DNA of 64,000 bases. Origin: Paenibacillus gorillae (lineage in GTDB: Bacteria; Bacillota; Bacilli; Paenibacillales; Paenibacillaceae). The stretch spans positions 24,188 to 88,187 of the forward strand of contig NZ_CBVJ010000044.1 in NCBI RefSeq assembly GCF_000513275.1. The letters run 5' to 3'. The stretch's first letter is position 1, and each line of letters begins with the position of its first letter. Made by a program: the position numbers and the translations under genes. A model generated the notes under the pieces. That model did not search any database and had not been told where the DNA came from. It saw only the letters and a list, made by a program, of their open reading frames with translations. This document shows, in pieces, positions 9,556 to 18,381 of this stretch.

Positions 9556-10446
9556 ATGGAACTTAGACAACTTCAGTACGTCAAACAGATTGCACTCGAA
9601 AAAAACTTCTCCCGCGCCGCCGAAAAGCTGCATATCGCCCAGCCCTCTCTGAGCCAGCAGCTATCCAAGCTTGAGCAGGAGCTCGGCGTGCTTCTATTCC
9701 GACGCACCACCAATTCCGTCGAACTTACCCAGGCAGGCGAGGTTTTCATTACCAAATCGCAGACCATTCTCGATGCTGTCGAGCAATTAAAGCAGGAAAT
9801 GGACGATATGGCGCAAATGCGTCGCGGCCGGCTGGTCGTTGGCACGATGCCTATTACAGGTGCGCATATTTTGCCGCTCGTGCTGCCTGTGTTTGGCGAG
9901 CTGTATCCGCAAATTGAGGTCGTGCTGATGGAGGAGACCTCAGCGCGGCTCGAACAGCTCACCGCAAGCGGAGGCACCGACATCAGCCTGCTCTCCTTGC
10001 CATTGGAGGACTCCTCCCTGGCCTGGGAAGTATTAATGGAAGAAGAAATATGTCTGGCTGTACCGCCTCAGCATCGTCTTGCTGGAACTAGCGCACCTCT
10101 GAAAATTAAAGAGCTGAAGGAAGAATCGTTCATCGGCCTCAAAAAGGGGCAAGGCTTCCGGCAAATTACGGTCGAGCTCTGCCAGCGCTCTGGTTTTACG
10201 CCAAATATCGTTTTCGAAAGCAGTAACATGGAGACGATTCAATCATTAGTCGCCGGCGGCATGGGCGTCGCCTTCGTGCCCCGCATGCTGACCCGCTACC
10301 GGGGGAGCGAGTTCGCCCCCGTCTACTTGCCGCTGGCTGACAACCCTTCACGTACGCTAGTCATCGCTTACCGGAAGGGCCGCTACCTCTCGAAAGCAGC
10401 CGACGCCTTCATCCGGACGATGAACAGTACGATGAGCCAGTATTAG
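9556..10446 (+). CDS. LysR-family transcriptional regulator
   Basis: This is a 296-residue LysR-type regulator. The N-terminal winged helix-turn-helix is typical: MELRQLQYVKQIALEKNFSR, then AAEKLHIAQPSLSQQLSKLE and LGVLLFRR. A linker helix and a periplasmic-binding-like effector domain follow (about 90-296), with GTMPITGAHILP and GGMGVAFVPRM. The frame is open from 9469, but ATG 9556 matches the family start, with AGGGAG about 12 bases upstream. It is transcribed divergently from leuCD, and LysR regulators commonly control their divergent neighbour, so leuCD is its likely target (inference). The effector is unknown. Confidence 0.92.
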   Translation: MELRQLQYVKQIALEKNFSRAAEKLHIAQPSLSQQLSKLEQELGVLLFRRTTNSVELTQAGEVFITKSQTILDAVEQLKQEMDDMAQMRRGRLVVGTMPITGAHILPLVLPVFGELYPQIEVVLMEETSARLEQLTASGGTDISLLSLPLEDSSLAWEVLMEEEICLAVPPQHRLAGTSAPLKIKELKEESFIGLKKGQGFRQITVELCQRSGFTPNIVFESSNMETIQSLVAGGMGVAFVPRMLTRYRGSEFAPVYLPLADNPSRTLVIAYRKGRYLSKAADAFIRTMNSTMSQY

Positions 10447-10655
10447 AGAGCTGCAAGTAACACTTAATGTAACTTGCTCCAGCTAGGAAAATAACGAATC
10501 AGCTTCGCTAAATAGCGGAGCACCGCTCGCACCCAAACTATCATCACTACCGGCCAACTGCACACGAATGAAATAACCAACTGTTTGTTACCCAACACAC
10601 CTATTGAGCCAACTAACTTTCTACTATCTCCTCCCCCACTCCCCAAAAACACAAA

Positions 10656-10684
10656 CGAGGTTCTCCCTATACTGGAGAACCTCG
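10656..10684 (-). terminator. Probable terminator of the nitrilase-family gene
   Basis: A perfect 11-base-pair stem CGAGGTTCTCC/GGAGAACCTCG with a 7-base loop is followed on the minus strand by a T-rich GTTTGTGTTTTTG. It lies about 40 bases past the stop of the gene at 10723-11517. The rest of 10447-10722 shows no gene; the ORFs there have no ribosome site or family match. Confidence 0.75.
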
Positions 10685-10722
10685 CAACCTCGCTCAGAAC
10701 GAACTTCAAGCCAAACAACAAC

Positions 10723-11517
10723 TTAATAAAGCTTCGGACGGCGATCCTCGAACACTGGAATTTTCGCTCTCACGGAATCGACTAGCGACAGGTCAATATC
10801 GGCGTAAAGGATCGCCTCTTCCTCGCCGCCCTCTACGATCGTTTCGCCCCATGGGTCAAGCACCATGGAATGGCCGAAAAACGACGTTTCGCCGCTGGTT
10901 CCTGTACGATTGCAGGCGATAACGTACATCTGATTCTCAATGGCTCTGGCCGTAAGCAAAGTACGCCAATGATGAAGTCGCGGATGCGGCCATTCCGCTG
11001 GAACGAACAGCAGCTTGGCGCCCTCCAGCGCAAGCTTGCGGGACAGCTCAGGGAAACGAATATCGTAGCAAATCATCATGCCGGCTTGATGGCCTTCAAT
11101 TTGCAGCTGGCCAAGCTTGTCGCCTGCAGCCAAATACTTTTCTTCCTCCATAAGACGGAACAGATGGATTTTGGAATAGTCGCCAATTTCCCGGCCTTCC
11201 CGGTCAAAGGCAAAAATCGTATTGTACACGCCATCAGCCTTCTGCTCCGCAATAGAGCCGGCAACAACGTAGACGCCATGTTTTAGGCTGAATGCCGAAA
11301 TATACGCTTTAGTCCGCTCTCCCTCTGGATCTGCTAGTTCATTGATTTCTGTCAACGCATAGCCGGTATTCCACATTTCTGGAAATACGATCACATCAGG
11401 CTTGCCCGGACCGGCAACCGCCTCCTCCAGCATTCTTGAAAGCTTCGCGAAGTTGGCTTCCGGCTGTCCAACCTCGATATGCATTTGCAGAAGCGCGATC
11501 CGCAATGATGATGTCAT
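10723..11517 (-). CDS. Carbon-nitrogen hydrolase (MtnU/omega-amidase-like)
   Basis: This is a 264-residue nitrilase-superfamily enzyme. The Glu-Lys-Cys triad is visible: Glu in VFPEMWNTGY, Lys in YSKIHLF, and Cys in MICYDIRFPELSRKLAL. In Bacillus the MtnU/YkrU member of this family sits with methionine-salvage genes and is thought to hydrolyse the 2-oxo-acid amide left by the MtnE transamination. The MtnE-like aminotransferase at 12242 and mtnWXB further on support the same role here. The ATG at 11517 has AAGGGAAG 9 bases upstream. The substrate is inferred from family and context; other small amides remain possible. Confidence 0.85.
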   Translation of the reverse strand: MTSSLRIALLQMHIEVGQPEANFAKLSRMLEEAVAGPGKPDVIVFPEMWNTGYALTEINELADPEGERTKAYISAFSLKHGVYVVAGSIAEQKADGVYNTIFAFDREGREIGDYSKIHLFRLMEEEKYLAAGDKLGQLQIEGHQAGMMICYDIRFPELSRKLALEGAKLLFVPAEWPHPRLHHWRTLLTARAIENQMYVIACNRTGTSGETSFFGHSMVLDPWGETIVEGGEEEAILYADIDLSLVDSVRAKIPVFEDRRPKLY

Positions 11518-11649
11518 GGGTAAAAACTTCCCTTCACAAAACATTATTATTTTTCCCTAATGATACCCTCTCATGGTTCTCTGTCAAGTTGGGAAATCTA
11601 ACTTTTGATGCCCGACCCGAATCCCCCACTTAAAAAAGGAGAGATGTTC

Positions 11650-12090
11650 ATGCCGTTCAAACGTTTGGCAGCGATGCTGCTTGCAGTAAGCATGATGTTT
11701 GGCTTTGCAATGTCTGTATCTGCGGAGGCTGCGAATGAAGAACCGTTCAAGCCTGTTCAAGTATTTGATGTCAAAGCAGGTAAAGTTGTAAAAAGCGTAC
11801 CGAATGACAAGCAGTTCCAAAGCTTTGCTCATAGCTGGATTGCTTCGGTAACGGGTCTGGCCCCGCAGCTCAAAAATGATGATACCTGCAGCTATGTATA
11901 CCGGATACCGCTGGAGAAGCCGGTCACGATTAAAGTAAACGGCATTAAAGTTGCCGCGGAAGATGTTTTCCTCTTTTATTGCGATGATAAACCGCCGCTG
12001 TTGCTCGTATTTGACGAGCAGCGCAGACCGTATTTGCTGCTGTTCAGCGCAGACATTAAACCTTTTATCCAAAAAATCGGGCTGCCTTAA
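11650..12090 (+). CDS. Small secreted protein of unknown function
   Basis: This is a 146-residue protein with a clear signal peptide: MPFKRL, a hydrophobic Ala/Leu/Met core, and cleavage near VSAEA. The mature part is about 120 residues, has two Cys residues (in DTCSYV and FYCDD), and ends LLLFSADIKPFIQKIGLP. I recognise no family. The ATG at 11650 follows AAAGGAGAG at good spacing. It lies between two methionine-salvage-type genes but points away from the first, and no promoter was identified. The two Cys residues could pair outside the cell (inference). Confidence 0.7.
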   Translation: MPFKRLAAMLLAVSMMFGFAMSVSAEAANEEPFKPVQVFDVKAGKVVKSVPNDKQFQSFAHSWIASVTGLAPQLKNDDTCSYVYRIPLEKPVTIKVNGIKVAAEDVFLFYCDDKPPLLLVFDEQRRPYLLLFSADIKPFIQKIGLP

Positions 12091-12241
12091 GCTGGATTGA
12101 TCTAACAGCGAGATTGCGGATACCGCTGATGCCATTCCCTCTCATGCCGACTAATATACTCGACATAAAAGGTTTTCGCATGCTACATTAAATTCAATGT
12201 CGATCTTATGAGAGAAGCAACTATTTGTGGAGTGTGAGGGA

Positions 12242-13432
12242 ATGGAAACGCAAATCGGACAACATACAATTAAACCCGCGGAGCGGATGACGGGATTGCC
12301 GACGCAATTTTTCGCCAAGCTCGTAGCTAAAGCTAATGCCCAAGTCGCGAAAGGCCGCGACGTCATTAATCTGGGCCAAGGCAATCCGGATCAGCCGACT
12401 CCCCCGCATATTGTGGCAAAGCTGCAGGAGGCAGCAACTAATCCGTTATATCATCGCTATCCGCCGTTTAGCGGTTTTCCTTTTCTTAAGGAAGCTGTAG
12501 CAAAGCGTTATAAAGAAGATTACAACGTAGATGTAGATCCGGCGACTGAAGTCGCTATCCTATTCGGGGGTAAAACAGGACTGGTCGAAATTAGCCAATG
12601 CCTGCTTAATCCCGGTGACGTCTGCCTCGTGCCCGATCCCGGCTATCCCGACTACTGGTCTGGTGTCGCATTGGCAGGAGCGGAAATGCGCTTCATGCCG
12701 CTGACTGCTGACCGGGACTTCCTTCCGGATTACAACGCCATAGATGAAGAAACGTTGAACCGGGCTAAGCTGATGTTCATGAATTATCCGAACAACCCGA
12801 CTGGTGCAGTTGCTACCCCGGCTTTTTACGAAGAAACGGTTGCTTTCGCCCGCCGGACCGGCGTCGTTGTCGCAAGCGACTTCGCTTACGGCGCAATTGG
12901 CTTTGACGGCAAACGGCCGATCAGCTTCCTGCAGACACCGGGCGCCAAAGAGGTTGGGGTCGAGTTCTATACGCTGTCTAAGTCGTATAACATGGCTGGC
13001 TGGCGAGTAGGCTTTGCTATCGGAAATCCGCAAATCGTCTCCCTGATCAATTTGATTCAAGATCATTACTATTGCAGCCTGTTCGGCGGTATTCAAGAAG
13101 CAGCGGCCGAAGCACTTACCGGCCCGCAGCAGTGCGTAACAGAACTCAATGCGACGTACGAAAGCCGACGCGAAGCGCTGTTTGGCGCACTTGACCGTAT
13201 CGGCTGGAAAGCGGAGCGCCCAGGCGGCTCCTTCTTCTGCTGGCTTCCGGTTCCGGAAGGCCATACTTCGGAATCCTTCGCTGATCTTGTGCTGCAAGAA
13301 GCCGATGTCGTCGTTGCGCCTGGCGTCGGCTTTGGCACAAATGGCGAAGGTTATGTCCGCCTTGGCCTCTTGACCAGCGAAGAAAGAATCGTCGAAGCCG
13401 TCGAGCGGATCGGCAGGCTTGGACTGTTCTAA
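12242..13432 (+). CDS. mtnE: PLP-dependent aminotransferase (MtnE-like)
   Basis: This is a 396-residue fold-type I aminotransferase. It has GKTGLVEISQ, the cofactor-contacting NYPNNPTGAV, SDFAYGAIGF, and the Schiff-base Lys in YTLSKSYNMAGWRVGFAIG. In the salvage pathway MtnE makes methionine from 4-methylthio-2-oxobutyrate. The assignment to MtnE over a general aspartate-type aminotransferase rests on neighbourhood: an MtnU-like amidase upstream and mtnWXB downstream. The ATG at 12242 has GTGGAG about 9 bases upstream; a GTG at 12227 is also in frame. It precedes the T-box leader by about 100 bases with no obvious terminator between. Confidence 0.85.
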   Translation: METQIGQHTIKPAERMTGLPTQFFAKLVAKANAQVAKGRDVINLGQGNPDQPTPPHIVAKLQEAATNPLYHRYPPFSGFPFLKEAVAKRYKEDYNVDVDPATEVAILFGGKTGLVEISQCLLNPGDVCLVPDPGYPDYWSGVALAGAEMRFMPLTADRDFLPDYNAIDEETLNRAKLMFMNYPNNPTGAVATPAFYEETVAFARRTGVVVASDFAYGAIGFDGKRPISFLQTPGAKEVGVEFYTLSKSYNMAGWRVGFAIGNPQIVSLINLIQDHYYCSLFGGIQEAAAEALTGPQQCVTELNATYESRREALFGALDRIGWKAERPGGSFFCWLPVPEGHTSESFADLVLQEADVVVAPGVGFGTNGEGYVRLGLLTSEERIVEAVERIGRLGLF

Positions 13433-13481
13433 ACGCCTTGTTTTACTAGTAAATATCGCGTAATTGCTTCATCTGCCTTGC

Positions 13482-13510
13482 TTTACAGCAATGCCGGATC
13501 ATGATATGCT
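13482..13510 (+). promoter_or_regulatory. Candidate promoter of the T-box/pro transcript
   Basis: TTTACA (13482-13487) and TATGCT (13505-13510) are separated by 17 bases, a sigma-A-like layout about 25 bases before the T-box leader begins. Confidence 0.5.
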
Positions 13511-13533
13511 ATTCCTTAATTAAACATGTAACG

Positions 13534-13791
13534 TGATGACGGGAATAGTAAGCTTGAATAGGTCGTGAACAGAGAGTAAATTCCTTAGGCTGCAAGAATT
13601 TACCCCGATCGCTCGCCGAACCAGCCCCTGAACGGTCGGCGATGAGCCGGACAGCGCCTCCTGTTACGAGGCATTAAGCAGGACTGCACATCTATGCCTA
13701 TCGCAAGCCGATAGCTGCATAACGGCAGTCAACAAAGGTGGTACCGCGGAAGCACAGGCTTTCGTCCTTTATGGACGAGAGCCTTTTTATT
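13534..13791 (+). ncRNA. T-box riboswitch leader (probably tRNA-Pro responsive)
   Basis: The order of conserved parts is that of a T-box. A GATGACGGGAATAGTA start leads into the Stem I motif ACAGAGAG. A hairpin follows with arms GTAAATTC/GAATTTAC around GGCTGCAA, then a second stem TCGCCGA/TCGGCGA. Next come a GCCTC/GAGGC stem, the T-box core AAGGTGGTACCGCGG at 13735-13749, and a terminator hairpin AGGCTTTCGTCC/GGACGAGAGCCT followed by TTTTTATTTT (13756-13791). The region GAACCAGCCCCTGA offers CCC or CCU at the specifier position, both proline codons, which fits the downstream proB, proA and proC. Uncharged tRNA-Pro would stabilise the antiterminator and allow transcription. With the promoter it fills most of the 374-base gap before proB. 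Confidence 0.93.
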
Positions 13792-13806
13792 TTGTCAGGA
13801 AATGGG

Positions 13807-14925
13807 ATGAGACAGATGATGCCGGAACGAATTGTTGTAAAAATCGGAAGCAGCTCGCTTACTTCCGATGAAGGCGGCTTGAACCGCGAACGTATTGCTT
13901 ACTTCGCCTCAGAGCTTGCTGCCCTGCATGCGCGAGGCACAAGCGTCATATTGGTAACGTCCGGCGCCGTAGCCGCTGGCTTCCGTCAGGTCGGGTACCC
14001 TGCCAGACCGAAGGCTGTTCATGAAAAACAAGCTGCCGCAGCAGTCGGTCAAGCGCTCCTGATGCAAGCCTATCAGGAGGCAATGAGTCAATATGGCATC
14101 GTTGCCGCGCAAATCCTGCTGACGCGCGCGGACTTCTCCAACCGCAAGCGCATCTCTAATGCGTTAATGACGATTGAAGAGCTGCTCCGGCTGCGGACGA
14201 TACCGATCATCAACGAGAACGATACGGTATCCACTCATGAAATTGTGCTGAAGTTTGGCGACAACGACTACTTGTCTTCTCTTGTTGCTGCGATGACCAA
14301 AGCCGGCCAGCTCGTCATGATAACCGACATGGACGGCCTGTACACGGAAGACCCGCGTAAAAATCCGGAGGCCGTCAAGATCGAGCGGGTCGATCAGATC
14401 TCCGAGGAGATCATGAAGCTGGCCGGAGACTCCGGCTCCTCCGTCGGCACCGGCGGCATGCGCTCCAAGATCGAAGCGGCGAGAATCGCGATGCGCGGCG
14501 GCGTACATGCCTTTATCGGCAAAGTGCAGCAGCCCGGAGATTTGGCGCTTGCCGTTGCAGGAAACGGCAGAGGCACCTACTTCGATACGCAGCTTGACAG
14601 CTTGCCGATGAAGAAGCAATGGCTGGGCTTCCACTCCATGCCGAAGGGTAAAATCATCGTCGACAACGGCGCTGAGCACGCGCTTCTAAGCGGCGGCAAA
14701 AGCCTCCTCCCTGCCGGCATCCGCGACATTGAAGGAGAGTTCCACCCCGGTGATGTAGTCGAGGTGGTTGGCGAAAGCGGCGAGACGATCGGACGCGGCG
14801 TCGTCAGCTATGCGGCTTGGCAAGTGCAAGCGGCTGCTGGACTAAGCACCGAGGAAGTACGGCGCCGGGTGGATGTCGCCCGCATCGAGGTCATCCACCG
14901 GGATGAATGGATTTCATTGCGATAG
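13807..14925 (+). CDS. proB: Glutamate 5-kinase
   Basis: This 372-residue enzyme phosphorylates glutamate, the first step of proline synthesis. The amino-acid kinase domain comes first (VVKIGSSSLT; LVTSGAVAAGF; INENDTV; MITDMDGLYTEDPR; VGTGGMRSKIEAA). A C-terminal PUA domain starts near residue 275 (KGKIIVDNGAEHAL, LPAGIRDIEGEF). The frame is open back into the T-box terminator, but ATG 13807 (AGGA 6 bases upstream) gives the usual length; ATGs at 13816 and 13819 are alternatives. It is the first gene behind the proline T-box. Confidence 0.95.
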   Translation: MRQMMPERIVVKIGSSSLTSDEGGLNRERIAYFASELAALHARGTSVILVTSGAVAAGFRQVGYPARPKAVHEKQAAAAVGQALLMQAYQEAMSQYGIVAAQILLTRADFSNRKRISNALMTIEELLRLRTIPIINENDTVSTHEIVLKFGDNDYLSSLVAAMTKAGQLVMITDMDGLYTEDPRKNPEAVKIERVDQISEEIMKLAGDSGSSVGTGGMRSKIEAARIAMRGGVHAFIGKVQQPGDLALAVAGNGRGTYFDTQLDSLPMKKQWLGFHSMPKGKIIVDNGAEHALLSGGKSLLPAGIRDIEGEFHPGDVVEVVGESGETIGRGVVSYAAWQVQAAAGLSTEEVRRRVDVARIEVIHRDEWISLR

Positions 14926-14973
14926 TTATTATGAATACTTACGAATTCAACATAAAGAGCGGAGGTTTTCGAT

Positions 14974-16224
14974 ATGATAAGCGAAGTTAGACAAAAAGCG
15001 ACGTTAGCCCAGAATGCAACAGGACTCATGAACAAAGCAACCACCGAACAGAAAAATGCAGCGCTGAACGCAATGGCTGATGCTCTAGTAGCGAATCAGG
15101 CGTCCATCATCGAGGCAAACGGCTTGGACCTTCAAAGAGGACGGGAGCAAGGCACAAGCTCCTCCCTGCTTGACCGTCTTTCCTTGAATGAACAGCGGGT
15201 AGCCGCTATTGCAGAGGGATTGCGGGAAGTGGTGGAGCTGCCAGATCCAGTCGGAGAGCTGTTGGAGCAATTTGACCGTCCAAACGGTTTGCGCGTGGAG
15301 AAAAAAAGAGTACCGCTCGGCGTTATCGGCATGATCTATGAGGCTCGCCCTAACGTTACGGTAGACGCAGTTGGCCTATGTCTCAAAACCGGCAACACCG
15401 TTGTACTTCGCGGCGGCTCGGCAGCACTGGAATCCAATCGTGAAATTGTAAGAGTGCTGCGTGAAGCTTTGACTCAGACGGCCCTCCCATCTGACGCGAT
15501 TCAATTAATTGAGGATTCCGACCGCGCTTCAGTCAATGAGATGCTGAAGCTCAACGGCTTGCTTGACGTCGTTATTCCACGCGGCGGCGCTTCGCTGATC
15601 CGCAATGTGGTCGACAATGCAACGGTTCCTGTCATCGAGACGGGTGCGGGCATCTGCCACACCTACGCCGACAGCAGCGCCGACTATGGAATGACAGCTA
15701 ATATCGCATACAACGCTAAGGTGCAGCGCCCTTCTGTCTGCAACTCCATGGAGACGCTTATCCTTCATGAAGCATTTGCCGAGCGCCACCTCGTTCAGCT
15801 TGCCGATAAATTTACGGCAGCTAACGTCGAACTCCGGGGCTGTGACCGGACGCTAAAGCTGCTTCCACAGGCAGTACTGGCTACCGAGCAGGATTACGCG
15901 ACCGAATACAGCGACTATATTATGAATATTCGAATCGTCTCGAATCTGGACGAAGCTCTGGATCATATCCGTAAGTACGGGACGAAGCACTCGGAATGTA
16001 TCGTGACGGAAGATGTGAAAAATGCTGAACGCTTTCTGGAGGAAGTAGATGCGGCAGCGGTCTATCACAACGCCTCCACCCGCTTCACGGACGGATTTGA
16101 ATTCGGCTTCGGCGCAGAGATCGGCATCAGTACGCAAAAGCTTCATGCACGGGGTCCAATGGGACTGCCTGCCCTTACTTCAACTAAATACCGCATTTAC
16201 GGCAACGGACAAATACGCGGTTAA
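14974..16224 (+). CDS. proA: Glutamate-5-semialdehyde dehydrogenase (gamma-glutamyl phosphate reductase)
   Basis: This 416-residue aldehyde-dehydrogenase-superfamily enzyme reduces gamma-glutamyl phosphate with NADPH. Signature pieces are VPLGVIGMIYEARPNVTVDA, LKTGNTVVLRGGSAA, VIPRGGASLI, and the catalytic Cys in NAKVQRPSVCNSMETL. The C-terminus GRGPMGL-type motif appears as ARGPMGLPALTSTKY. The length is normal. The start has GGAGG about 8 bases upstream. It lies 48 bases after proB and 52 before proC, in one operon. Confidence 0.97.
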   Translation: MISEVRQKATLAQNATGLMNKATTEQKNAALNAMADALVANQASIIEANGLDLQRGREQGTSSSLLDRLSLNEQRVAAIAEGLREVVELPDPVGELLEQFDRPNGLRVEKKRVPLGVIGMIYEARPNVTVDAVGLCLKTGNTVVLRGGSAALESNREIVRVLREALTQTALPSDAIQLIEDSDRASVNEMLKLNGLLDVVIPRGGASLIRNVVDNATVPVIETGAGICHTYADSSADYGMTANIAYNAKVQRPSVCNSMETLILHEAFAERHLVQLADKFTAANVELRGCDRTLKLLPQAVLATEQDYATEYSDYIMNIRIVSNLDEALDHIRKYGTKHSECIVTEDVKNAERFLEEVDAAAVYHNASTRFTDGFEFGFGAEIGISTQKLHARGPMGLPALTSTKYRIYGNGQIRG

Positions 16225-16276
16225 CCTGATGCGGACATGACATACACACCTGAATAATCAGATGGAGGTTGCCACC

Positions 16277-17158
16277 ATGGCAGAATCAGCAACAAACGGC
16301 GCAGCGGCTGCGATCCAGTCGCTGCAGCTCAGCTTCTATGGAGCCGGCTCGATGGCCGAGGCCATTATGCGCGGCATTTTGAATCAAAACTTAACTTCGC
16401 CTTCCCAAATCTCGATGCTTAACCGTTCCAACACCGAAAGATTGCGCGAGCTGTCGCAGCGTTACGGCATCGCAACGACGCTGGAAGGTTCGACGAACGA
16501 AAACTATTTGCAGCAAGCAGACGTTATCTTTCTGGCGATGAAGCCTAAGGACGCTGTCGCAGCTATCGAAGGAATCCGCCCTTACGTCAACGAGAAACAG
16601 CTTATCGTTTCCGTTATTGCCGGCATATCGATCACATCGATTGAAAAGCTGCTCGGCGGGCAAATTCCGATCGTCCGCACCATGCCGAATACATCCAGCA
16701 CTATCGGCCTTGGCGCGACTGGAATCAGCTTCTCCAGCACTGTATCTGAAGAACAGCGCCAGCTCGCGGAAACGATTTTCCAATCGGTTGGCATTACTGC
16801 TGTTGTTGAAGAGCCGCTGCAAGATTCGATTACAGGCGTGTCAGGCAGCGGTCCGGCTTATGTCTATTACTTCATGGAAGCTATGCTCGCTGCTGCTGAG
16901 AAGCTTGGACTCGCGCCGGAAGCCGCTAAAGATCTGGTTATACAAACGGTGCTTGGCGCCGCTGAGATGGTCCGGACGACTGGCGAGGAGCCAGCGGAGC
17001 TGAGACGCAAAGTAACGTCGCCTAACGGCACGACGCAAGCCGCCATTGAGACGATGGCTGCCGGCCAATTAGCCGAGACAATCATTAAAGGCATGCTCCG
17101 CTCTTCAGAACGCGCTGCAGAATTGGGTGCTGAAATCGAAAGGAGCATCATGAAATGA
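16277..17158 (+). CDS. proC: Pyrroline-5-carboxylate reductase
   Basis: This 293-residue enzyme catalyses the last step of proline synthesis, reducing pyrroline-5-carboxylate. The Rossmann motif FYGAGSMAEAIMRGI lies near residue 20. It is followed by FLAMKPKDA, VRTMPNTSSTIGLGATGI, the signature VSGSGPAYVYYFMEAM, and VTSPNGTTQAAIE. An Ala/Ser-rich N-terminal extension of about 15 residues precedes the fold. The ATG at 16277 sits 8 bases after GGAGG. Its last 4 bases (ATGA) are also the start of mtnW, implying translational coupling between proline synthesis and methionine salvage. Confidence 0.96.
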   Translation: MAESATNGAAAAIQSLQLSFYGAGSMAEAIMRGILNQNLTSPSQISMLNRSNTERLRELSQRYGIATTLEGSTNENYLQQADVIFLAMKPKDAVAAIEGIRPYVNEKQLIVSVIAGISITSIEKLLGGQIPIVRTMPNTSSTIGLGATGISFSSTVSEEQRQLAETIFQSVGITAVVEEPLQDSITGVSGSGPAYVYYFMEAMLAAAEKLGLAPEAAKDLVIQTVLGAAEMVRTTGEEPAELRRKVTSPNGTTQAAIETMAAGQLAETIIKGMLRSSERAAELGAEIERSIMK

Positions 17159-18381
17159 GTATGAGTCAAGTATGTATCGCGACTTACCGAAGCTTTGATG
17201 ACAAAGCGGATTTTCATAAAAAAGCGCAATCCATTGCCGTTGGCCTGACGGTAGGCAGCTGGACGGATTTACCGGAAGCCCGCAAAGCGGAAATGGAAAA
17301 ACACTTGGGCAAAGTGCTGTCGGTCGATGTTCATGAACCAGCCGGCGGTGAACGTTATGCCGACATTCGCATCGCCTACCCTGACATTAACTTCAGCCGC
17401 GATATCCCTGCGCTGCTCGTTACGATCTTCGGCAAGCTTTCCATGGACGGCAAGATTAAGCTGATCGATCTGGACGTATCGGAGCAATTTCAATCGGCAT
17501 TCCCGGGCCCGGCCTACGGCTTGCAAGGTGTCCGTGATTTGCTTAGTGTACATGACCGCCCGCTGCTGATGAGTATTTTCAAATCGGTAGTCGGCCATGA
17601 TCTGGCCAATCTGGAGGATCAGTTCTTCAAACAGGCTCTCGGCGGCGTCGATTTGATCAAGGACGATGAAATTTTGTTCGAAAATCCGCTGACCCCGCTG
17701 GAGAAACGCGTTGAAGTCTGTATGGCAGCTGCACAGCGCGCGCAGCAGGAAACAGGACAAAAGCTTCTCTATGCCGTAAACCTTACGGGGCCAACCTCAC
17801 AGCTCGCGGACAATGCCCGCAAAGCGATCAATGCAGGCGCCAACGCCTTGTTGTTCAACGTGCTGGCCTACGGCTATGATGTATTGCATGAGCTGAGCAA
17901 AGACAGCTCTATCAACGTTCCGATCGCCGCGCATCCGGCTATGGCAGGCGCCTTCTACCCATCGCCGCATTACGGCATCGGTGCGTCGGTGCTGCTTGGC
18001 AAGCTGATGCGCCTAGCAGGCGCTGATCTCGTTCTCTTCCCTTCCCCTTACGGCTCGGTTGTAATGCCGAAGGAAGAGAATCTTGCAGTCAAGGATGCAC
18101 TGCTCGCACCGTCGGACAAGCTGCGCACAAGCTTCCCTGTTCCGTCGGCAGGCATTCATCCGGGGCTCGTTCCGCTTATTTTACGCGACTTCGGCACCGA
18201 CGTTGTCGTAAACGCTGGCGGCGGCATTCACGGCCATCCGATGGGCACAGCAGCCGGCGGTCAAGCGTTCCGCATCGCGATCGACGCTTCGCTTAACGGT
18301 ACGCCGCTGCGCGAGGCAGCGGCAAAGCCGGGCAATGAGCCGCTGCAGGCGGCAATTGACGCATGGGGAGTAAAAGAATAA
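17155..18381 (+). CDS. mtnW: 2,3-diketo-5-methylthiopentyl-1-phosphate enolase (RuBisCO-like)
   Basis: This is a 408-residue RuBisCO-like protein. The metal-binding Lys/Asp/Asp/Glu loop appears as GGVDLIKDDEILFENPLTP, and the phosphate-binding Gly-rich parts as NAGGGIHGHPMGTAAGGQA. MtnW enolises diketomethylthiopentyl phosphate in methionine salvage and does not fix CO2. The length matches Bacillus MtnW (about 405-415). The start overlaps the proC stop as ATGA; a second ATG lies 6 bases on. The stop overlaps the mtnX start (TAATG). Confidence 0.96.
   Translation: MSMSQVCIATYRSFDDKADFHKKAQSIAVGLTVGSWTDLPEARKAEMEKHLGKVLSVDVHEPAGGERYADIRIAYPDINFSRDIPALLVTIFGKLSMDGKIKLIDLDVSEQFQSAFPGPAYGLQGVRDLLSVHDRPLLMSIFKSVVGHDLANLEDQFFKQALGGVDLIKDDEILFENPLTPLEKRVEVCMAAAQRAQQETGQKLLYAVNLTGPTSQLADNARKAINAGANALLFNVLAYGYDVLHELSKDSSINVPIAAHPAMAGAFYPSPHYGIGASVLLGKLMRLAGADLVLFPSPYGSVVMPKEENLAVKDALLAPSDKLRTSFPVPSAGIHPGLVPLILRDFGTDVVVNAGGGIHGHPMGTAAGGQAFRIAIDASLNGTPLREAAAKPGNEPLQAAIDAWGVKE

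Noticed and set aside
10464..10721. 85-codon minus-strand ORF downstream of the nitrilase-family gene
   Set aside because: It runs through the terminator hairpin at 10656-10684, has no family features and has no ribosome site.
17155..18381. True RuBisCO large subunit
   Set aside because: The length and the mtnX/mtnB neighbours identify it as the RuBisCO-like enolase MtnW.
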